The notes under the pieces were generated by a model that saw only the letters and a program-made list of their open reading frames with translations, had not been told where the DNA came from and did not search any database. A program made the position numbers and the translations under genes. DNA of 64,000 bases from Achatina immaculata (lineage: Eukaryota > Mollusca > Gastropoda > Stylommatophora > Achatinidae), in contig CM019696.1 of NCBI GenBank assembly GCA_009760885.1, positions 46,647,358 to 46,711,357 on the forward strand, given 5' to 3'. Of this stretch, positions 57,471 through 64,000 are shown in pieces. Position 1 is the first letter of the stretch, and each line of letters begins with the position of its first letter.

Positions 57471-58368
57471 AGTAGGTGTTTAGGTAGGTATGTGAGTAAA
57501 TAGAAAGGCCTTTAGGTAGGCAAGTATATACATAAATAGACAGTGAGAAATACACACACATATACTATTATATGCTTTTTTTTCTTTTTCGCTTAAAGAC
57601 AGACATTTACCATACACACTAACACAGATTGTACCTTTCTTATCAAAAAGGACACAAAAGGAACAAAAAAAAAACAGAAAGGAAAGAAAACCCCAGGCAA
57701 ATCATTTCTTTATTGAGGCATACACAACTCAATGTCAGGATCTGTAAACTAACATGACCGTACGCGCCAACTTAGCACATCATCGGAAATGGAAATTCAC
57801 AATTCAAGGAGATAGATGACCCACACGAAAAGCTGACTCACATTAAAACGCTGACTCACATCAAAAAGCTGCTACAATAATTTAAAATATATCTTGATAT
57901 ATTTCTGATACTCAAAATTATCTGGCATGTTCTAAGGTTAATTTTGTGTTAGTTTTGCAATACACCTGCCTTTCTTTAAAGAATTTCTGGTTTCAACCCA
58001 CTCCAGAGATAACAGCTCTGGTACCTGGCGTAATTTGGGATTGGGGTCGTACATATGCATATAACTTGACTTCCACAGATCGGTCAAGGTTACATCAAAA
58101 AGAACTCCTCTGACAACAGTGTGGGAGCCCCTGTGACGGGACCAAGTCCACCCAAAGCAAGCAACAAGTCCGGGTAAATACCAGAGTTCATCCAATGAAA
58201 AGTTTGAGAATGCGAAAAACACGTAACTTTTATACAGTATAAGAAAAATAACACACCCGTTTTTTCAGACAGTTCCTTTGCTTTGCACTGCACTTGCGTA
58301 TTTGTGAAACAACGCCCAAATCCCAATAAGGAATAGACCCTTTGTCCTGACTTTCCCCCTACCTGCGA
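57471..58368. other. unassigned intron sequence
   Basis: Minus frames at 57938-58326 show no known domain. Confidence 0.38.
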
Positions 58369-58369
58369 A

Positions 58370-58545
58370 CCCAGTTATTTGTATGCTTTTCCCCGGGTCG
58401 TTTGGGGTCCTGTAAGCTTGCTGTGCTAGTCTTGCTGAACTTTATAACCCAGTTGTAGACATGAGCCTTGCACCTGCACTCATGACCGTAGGCTGCAGAT
58501 ATTTCGTGATATATGTCCGAATGGTTCTGATCTTTGGCAGACAAA
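58370..58545 (-). mobile_element. mariner-like transposase N-terminal fragment
   Basis: The minus strand reads DIYHEISAAYGHECRCKAHV, YNWVIKFSKTSTASLQDPKR PGE. This fits the second helix-turn-helix of mariner/SETMAR-type transposases (Y-G-xx-xxS-xxx-V-Y-x-W-xx-x-F-xx-G-xxx-xx-D-xx-R-x-G-R). No terminal repeats were found nearby, so this is an isolated remnant distinct from the element at 47264. Confidence 0.65.
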
Positions 58546-58754
58546 AAAAAAAAAAACAACCCGTGAAACAGAACTCGCTTCTTCTTTTGGAATATGTCTA
58601 CAAAGTGTTCGCATTTCTTGACAGGCCCGTTCTAGGCCTGTTGCTTAGCGACAGTGGCGCTATCTATTTACTGAGGTCACCGTCTTTTTTTCAGAAATTT
58701 TGTTCGAATTCTCTGCCATGTGATTTCACCCTCTCATATAGCTTCCTATAACAG

Positions 58755-58773
58755 TGCAGTTATCATTTACATG
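58755..58773 (+). CDS. tentative 19-nt micro-exon 6
   Basis: TATAACAG precedes and a perfect GTAAGT follows the 19 bases TGCAGTTATCATTTACATG. Entering in phase 1 after exon 5 (T) and leaving in phase 2, it supplies exactly the phase needed to join exon 5 to exon 7. The joined peptide is PECFLQLSFTWQLFFYEMC. The distance from DAPA to FFYE becomes 20 residues, against about 18 between GAPA and the AYYE segment in typical GH18 proteins. A longer version starting at the upstream TTTTTTCAG acceptor would create a stop at the junction. Coding evidence is indirect. Confidence 0.42.
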
Positions 58774-59059
58774 GTAAGTATCTAGTTTTGATATTGTGAC
58801 TGATAATCACCAATAGAAATTATCAAAATAATATTTGTAAGAATCATATTATAATTTAACTTTGAAGTCAGATATGATCACAAGCTAAGTACAGACTAAC
58901 TATTTTTCCTGTGCATTATTAGAAACCTGAAATTCTTCTGTTGAGGCCAATGTATTTGTATATTCTTGTTGTTCCATATTATATTTTTCTGATAGTGTTC
59001 GTTCATTCTATTTTATTTTGATTAATAACCGAAATCTGCAGCAGATATATGAAACCCAT

Positions 59060-59102
59060 GAACTACTATTATTACTGCTACTACTACTACTACTACTTCT
59101 AT

Positions 59103-59157
<55 letters not shown>

Positions 59158-59373
59158 ACTGCTACTACTACAAATACTACCATTACTTCTACTAATACGT
59201 CTAAGACTACTACTACTACTACAACTACCACTGCTACTTCACTTATCCTATTACTATTATTAGTACTATTACTACTATTTCTATTATTTCTGCTTCTACT
59301 ACTAATTATTGTTTCTATTACTACTACTACTGTTACTACTACTGCTACTACTACTACTAATTATTGTTTCTAT

Positions 59374-59408
<35 letters not shown>

Positions 59409-59527
59409 TTATTGTTTCTACTACTACTACCACCACCACTACTTCTACTTCTACCATTAATAGTACTACTTCTACTACTACTTCTGTTATTTCTACTGCT
59501 ACTACCACTACTACTATTGTCACATTA

Positions 59528-59559
<32 letters not shown>

Positions 59560-59686
59560 GTACTACTATTATTATTGTTTCTACTACTACTACTACCACC
59601 ACCACTACTTCTACTTCTACCATTAATAGTACTACTTCTACTACTACTTCTGTTATTTCTACTGCTACTACCACTACTACTATTGT

Positions 59687-59742
<56 letters not shown>

Positions 59743-59932
59743 TTATTATTATTATTGTTTCTACTACTACTACCACCACCACTACTTCTACTTCTACCAT
59801 TAATAGTACTACTTCAACTACTACTTCTGTTATTTCTACTGCTACTACCACTACTACTATTGTCACTACTACTGCTACTACTACTACTACTACTACTACA
59901 GCTACAACTACCACTACTACTCTTCTCAGTTT
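59060..59932. repeat. (CTA)n microsatellite cluster with a ~116-bp internal repeat
   Basis: ACT/ATT/GCT triplets throughout. A ~116-bp block with ACCACCACCACTACTTCTAC, CATTAATAGTACTACTTC and TATTGTCAC occurs three times (about 59406, 59573 and 59752). Frames on both strands are artefacts. Confidence 0.94.
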
Positions 59933-60756
59933 TCAAGTTGGATATCTTTGAAAAAAAAACAGCAATCTATCTTACTTTCAACCTGAAACATGTAAACAGA
60001 AAGGTGATAAAAGTAATTTTGTAGTCTGCATTAAAATTTATAGAATTTGTTTTAGGAAATGGACTTATAATATAAAATTACAACATAAGATATAAACATC
60101 AAAACATCTATGAAAAACAAACTGACAGAAAAAAATTAACATTTAAGTTATCAAGCAACATTTTATACCACACAAAATTTTAGTAAATTTTATACCACAC
60201 AAAAATTTCTTTTAATCAAAAAAGACAAGACGCCATTACTACTTTAAAAAGACATGACGCCAATTTTTTTTAAAATCTCTTCTACAGTATTAACCATTTC
60301 ACTATAAAACAGCACTGCCAGGTTTAGTAGATCTTGCCCTCGTATTCGACTCAGTGCTTGTGAACGAAGAGTAAGAAGAAGAAGAAGAAGAAGAGACTCA
60401 GTGTTGAGAGCAATCTTTAGGCAAAGTTTAAATAAAATAAAAAGTAACGCATTTCTAACAGAGCCCACATTTGTCAATTATACAGTTTCTTCCTTCCAGA
60501 TTCTTTCCATTAAAATTTGTTCTGAAAACAACATAGAACCTAATTCAAGAGTGAAAGAGTTAATTTATGAAAACTCAAAATTTGTTTTCTTAGGAAAAAC
60601 CCGTAGAACTCCAGTTTTTTTAAAAAAAAGTACAAGTCGTTTTTAAAATCTTTTTAAACGACGTACAGTAAATGAAGAGTTAATGCATCTTTCAGAGATA
60701 ATATCGTCTATTAGGCGGGCTGAGTCAGAATATATAAATGAAACTCTTGTTTCCAG
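59933..60756. other. unassigned intron sequence
   Basis: AT-rich. Small direct repeats (TTTTATACCACACAAAA near 60160 and 60190) and (GAA)n near 60374. The 77-81-codon frames at 60244-60646 have no known domain. Acceptor of exon 7 at the right end (CTCTTGTTTCCAG). Confidence 0.4.
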
Positions 60757-60840
60757 GCAACTGTTCTTCTACGAGATGTGTAAACTGGCAAAAACGGGAA
60801 CCGTTCGACGAGCTTCTGATACTGACTTAACACCGTATTG
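60757..60840 (+). CDS. exon 7: GH18 AYYEIC-like segment
   Basis: Strong acceptor CTCTTGTTTCCAG and donor TG|GTGAGT. One leading base, 27 codons and two trailing bases give QLFFYEMCKLAKTGTVRRAS, DTDLTPY. This matches the GH18 segment GFLAYYEICQ-x-K-x-G-A-T followed by VPY. The tyrosine-glutamate pair of YYE and the cysteine of EIC are kept. The exon stops at the point (PY-) where the next segment (W-x-G-Y-D-D) would follow in phase 2. No matching exon was found between 60841 and 64000, so the rest of the gene is inferred to lie to the right. Confidence 0.78.
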
Positions 60841-60854
60841 GTGAGTTGGTTCTA

Positions 60855-61482
60855 TTTTTGTCTTTGTTACAGTCATTTATATGAGAGTATGGTGGCCAAG
60901 ATGGCTTTGTTACAGTCATTTACATGAGAGTATGGTGGCCAAGATGGCTTTGTTACAGTCATTTACATGAGAGTATGGTGGCCAAGATGGCTTTGTTACA
61001 GTCATTTACATGAGAGTATGGTGGCCAAGATGGCTTTGTTACAGTCATTTACATGAGAGTATGGTGGCCAAGATGGCTTTGTTACAGTCATTTACATGAG
61101 AGTATGGTGGCCAAGATGGCTTTGTTACAGTCATTTACATGAGAGTATGGTGGCCAAGATGGCTTTGTTACAGTCATTTACATGAGAGTATGGTGGCCAA
61201 GATGGCTTTGTTACAGTCATTTACATGAGAGTATGGTGGCCAAGATGTCTTTGTTACAGTCATTTACATGAGAGTATGGTGGCCAAGATGTCTTTGTTAC
61301 AGTCATTTACATGAGAGTATGGTGGCCAAGATGTCTTTGTTACAGTCATTTACATGAGAGTATGGTGGCCAAGATGTCTTTGTTACAGTCATTTACATGA
61401 GAGTATGGTGGCCAAGATGTCTTTGTTACAGTCATTTACATGAGAGTATGGTGGCCAAGATGGCTTTGTTAGAAGAGCGAAG
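60855..61482. repeat. 43-bp minisatellite adjoining exon 7
   Basis: About fourteen units of TTTGTTACAGTCATTTACAT GAGAGTATGGTGGCCAAGAT GGC. The first unit starts about 15 bp after the exon 7 donor. TGGCTT and TGTCTT subtypes are clustered (TGTCTT from about 61245 to 61435). Each unit contains TTTGTTACAG, a plausible 3' splice-site motif. Confidence 0.94.
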
Positions 61483-61685
61483 TTATGGATGATTAGCAGG
61501 CCTAGTTAGTAGGGGGAGGGGGGGGAAGGGCGGGAGGTGGTGGTCAAGTCATCGGCTGTCTGGCTCTAGATAGATTCCCTTCCCCCCCCCCCCCCCATGT
61601 TTATGACAGGGGCTTACGGTGGATGAAAACATACTGACTGTTCACAAGTGTAGCAGGTAAAGAGGGGAAGGGAAGCTGGAGAGGG
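61483..61685. other. unassigned sequence with G-run and C-run
   Basis: GGGGGAGGGGGGGG at about 61513 and a 15-base C-run at about 61582. Confidence 0.45.
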
Positions 61686-61699
61686 AAACAGTTTTGTAT

Positions 61700-62592
61700 C
61701 AACTTACAAAACTTCTCTCTGTGACACAGATCTTACAAAACTTCTCTCTGTGACACAGATCTTACAAAACTTCTCTCTGTGACACTGATCTTACAAAACT
61801 TCTCTCTATGACACTGATCTTACAAAACTTCTCTCTGTGACACTGATCTTACAAAACTTCTCTCTGTGACACTGATCTTACAAAACTTCTCTCTGTGACA
61901 CTGATCTTACAAAACTTCTCTCTGTGACACTGATCTTACAAAACTTCTCTCTGTGACACAGATCTTACAAAACTTCTCTCTGTGACACAGATCTTACAAA
62001 ACTTCTCTCTGTGGCACTGATCTTACAAAACTTCTCTCTGTGACACAGATCTTACAAAACTTCTCTCTGTGGCACTGATCTTACAAAACTTCTCTCTGTG
62101 ACACTGATCTTACAAAACTTCTCTCTGTGGCACTGATCTTACAAAACTTCTCTCTGTGGCACTGATCTTACAAAACTTTTCTCTGTGACACAGATCTTAC
62201 AAAACTTCTCTCTGAGGCCCGGATCTTACAAAACTTCTCTCTGTGACACTGATCTTACAAAACTTCTCTCTGTGACACAGATCTTACAAAACTTCTCTCT
62301 GTGACACAGATCTTACAAAACTTCTCTCTGTGACACAGATCTTACAAAACTTCTCTCTGTGACACTGATCTTACAAAACTTCTCTCTGTGACACAGATCT
62401 TACAAAACTTCTCTTTGTGACACTGATCTTACAAAACTTCTCTCTGTGACACTGATCTTACAAAACTTCTCTCTGAGGCCCGGATCTTACAAAACTTCTC
62501 TCTGTGGCACTGATCTTACAAAACTTCTCTCTGTGACACAGATCTTACAAAACTTCTCTCTGAGGCCCGGATCTTACAACTTCTCTATGAGG
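61700..62592. repeat. 29-bp minisatellite
   Basis: About 31 units of CTTACAAAACTTCTCTCTGT GACACTGAT, with GACACAGAT, GGCACTGAT and GAGGCCCGGAT subtypes mixed along the array. Confidence 0.95.
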
Positions 62593-63180
62593 CCCTGATC
62601 TAGAGAATATCTGAATATCTTGGATCACTACTAACTAATAATGGAGATACAATGAGAGAAATTAAAAGGAGGACATCTATCGCTCTTCAGAAAGTAAAAC
62701 AACTAAAGAATCTGTGGAGAGGAACAGACAGAACTACAAAAATAAGATTTTTAGGGGCATGCATCTTTCCCATCGCAACATATGCCTGTGAGACCTGGAC
62801 ACTTAACAAAACAGCTGAGAAACACATACATGCTTTTGAATGTAAATGCTACGGAAGAGTTCTTCAAATATCATGGACACAAAAAATAACAAATGTATCC
62901 ATACTACAAGAACTTAAATATTGAAGAAGGCTGGCTAGTAAACAGGATTAAACAGAGAAAACTTAAATATTTTGAACACACTAAACTTCATGAGAATTTA
63001 GAGAGGACCGTTTTGGAAGGATACATAATGTGAAAAAAAGGAGAGGAAGATCAAGGCGTAGATGGTTGAATGACCTGCAGATGGATGCATCAGCAACAGA
63101 GCATCTTGCTCACAACCGAGAGGCCTACAGGAGAGCTGTTTGGGAGACAAATTTCAGCAAGGGACATGCAAATGACTGAG
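62593..63180 (+). mobile_element. LINE reverse-transcriptase C-terminal fragment
   Basis: Reads RISEYLGSLLTNNGDTMREI, KRRTSIALQKVKQLKNLWRG, IRFLGACIFPIATYACETWT, FECKCYGRVLQISWTQKITN, VSILQELKY, then after stops and frameshifts KRRGRSRRRWLNDLQMDASA, HNREAYRRAVW and GHAND. The YACETWTL motif follows the RT domain in this LINE group. It is the longest copy of the family also seen at 24365 and 50530. Confidence 0.9.
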
Positions 63181-63364
63181 TATGCAGTGGAGTTTCCTAT
63201 GAATAAAGAAAATATTAATAAACCGACGAAGCGCAACTCGTGATGCGCGCCGTAAAGTAGCGACCATTTGTTATTGCAGCCGTTATATGTAAATCGAATT
63301 TGAATGTGATAGATTTTACAGAGGTTGTTCATACTACGGTTGTACGTAAGTCGGGCTTTCGTAA
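63181..63364. other. unassigned sequence
   Basis: Searched for the next GH18 exon. No in-phase candidate was seen. Confidence 0.35.
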
Positions 63365-63610
63365 CTCAGACACTGCCTATAATTGTTGGAAGAGCGGGTC
63401 GGTTGTCGAGATCAGGGTCCTTGAACTGGTAAAAAACCTTATCCAACCCCTTTGCCCACTGCGAAGGGTGATGGTTAAAATCCAAACAGATATGACCGAA
63501 TCCACTCAGGCGTAGAAATGGGCACATGACTTCTCCTAGAGCTGAGGAAAGGAAAAAACACTCCTAGGTGTGTCAGTACGTTAAGGAAGATACCGGCATA
63601 AAAGCCCTAG
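63365..63610 (+). mobile_element. diverged SINE
   Basis: TTTGCCCACTGCGAAGGGTG ATGGTTAAAATCC sits where the head and box B of the 57093 SINE lie. It is followed by GTAGAAATGGGCACATGACT TCTCCTAGAGCTGAGGAAAG GA, clearly the same body. Confidence 0.6.
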
Positions 63611-63785
63611 ATGCTGTCATATGCAAGATAGGGCCAACTTTACACTCTACCACTTGCAGTCAGTGCAGGATTTATACCTAAGCTAAAGAAGGTACGGCTT
63701 AGGGTCTTATACACCTTTTAGTATTAAGTGTTTTTGTTTTTTTTTAAACAAAGGGGCTCCCATGTTTTGTATAGCGTAGGGCCTC
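63611..63785. other. unassigned sequence
   Basis: Nothing recognised. T-run near 63735. Confidence 0.35.
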
Positions 63786-63786
63786 T

Positions 63787-64000
63787 GCAAGTCTAAATAT
63801 GATACTGCAGATTTGTATCTCATCAAGTCTAAATATGATACTGCAGATTTGTATCTCATCAAGTCTAAATATGATACTGCAGCTTTGTATCTCATCAAGT
63901 CTAAATATGATACTGCAGCTGTGTATTTATCAAGTATAGATATGATACTGCAGCTTTGTATCTTATCACGTCTAAATATGATACTGCAGCTTTGTATCTT
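63787..64000. repeat. 36-bp minisatellite running off the right edge
   Basis: About six units of CATCAAGTCTAAATATGATA CTGCAGATTTGTATCT. Continues past the window. Confidence 0.93.

Larger units (their letters stand above)
29171..60840 (+). other. gene model: degenerate GH18 (chitinase-like) protein, 3' end missing
   Basis: Proposed seven-exon gene, coding segments 29171-29298, 36785-36942, 46005-46441, 51015-51656, 56375-56501, 58755-58773 and 60757-60840. Codon phases agree at every junction (2, 1, 0, 0, 1, 2), giving about 531 codons without a stop. Exons 2, 3, 4 and 7 align in order with the GH18 (beta/alpha)8 barrel: strand 1 to CTH, the strand 3/4 region, DGxDxDxE, the MxYD strand, AVxxWxxxG, then the AYYEIC region. 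The terminal W-x-DLD strand and the stop are not seen before 64000. Known GH18 enzymes hydrolyse chitin or bind it as lectins. The active-site residues are lost here, so ligand binding or signalling is inferred. Introns are 2 to 9 kb and repeat-filled. Confidence 0.72.

Noticed and set aside
58696..58773. longer version of exon 6 starting after TTTTTTCAG
   Set aside because: Joined in phase to exon 5 it begins with a TAA stop. In its only open frame it fits neither neighbour.
63314..63346. possible next GH18 exon between TTTTACAG and GTACGTAAGT
   Set aside because: Joining to exon 7 gives TG+A, a stop codon, and the peptide shows no GH18 similarity.

Overview
This window looks like animal nuclear DNA, most likely from an invertebrate. 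A lophotrochozoan such as a gastropod mollusc is my best guess from the LINE, SINE and mariner types, but nothing here fixes the species. It holds no operons, ribosome binding sites, CRISPR arrays or intact RNA genes. Most of the sequence is tandem repeat: at least twenty minisatellites with units of about 13 to 63 bp, plus many microsatellites. Between them lie short, dead pieces of LINE, tRNA-derived SINE, mariner and MITE elements. Almost every long open frame is a by-product of a tandem array. The one convincing host gene is on the + strand from about 29.2 kb to beyond 60.8 kb. It is a split gene for a degenerate glycoside hydrolase family 18 (chitinase-like) protein. Seven exons are proposed: 29171-29298, 36785-36942, 46005-46441, 51015-51656, 56375-56501, 58755-58773 and 60757-60840. 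Exons 2, 3, 4 and 7 are well supported by GH18 similarity. The junctions 2/3 and 3/4 also agree in codon phase. Exon 1 (a hydrophobic N-terminal anchor), exon 5 and the 19-nt exon 6 are tentative, although together they give one phase-consistent chain of about 530 codons. The final GH18 strands and the stop codon are not seen and probably lie beyond 64000. The catalytic DxxDxDxE motif is lost, and exon 4 carries an insertion of about 150 residues with nine N-glycosylation sequons and an RGKR site. The product is therefore probably a chitinase-like pseudoenzyme or lectin rather than a chitinase. Layout: 0-11 kb holds two minisatellites, one an 8-kb array of 45-bp units with internal segmental duplications. 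11-25 kb holds LINE scraps, several minisatellites and a 2-kb purine-rich tract. 25-29 kb holds a LINE inserted into another LINE, a 29-bp minisatellite and an unknown dispersed repeat. 29-61 kb is the GH18 gene, whose introns (2 to 9 kb) are filled with (CTA)n, a SINE-derived 58-bp array, a 4.2-kb 29-bp array, a complete but inactive mariner, a MITE and more LINE pieces. 61-64 kb holds 43-bp, 29-bp and 36-bp arrays and another LINE fragment. The most unusual point is how often tandem arrays start from functional or mobile sequence. One array repeats the exon 4 splice donor, one repeats a SINE tail, and one begins about 15 bp after the exon 7 donor and repeats an acceptor-like motif.
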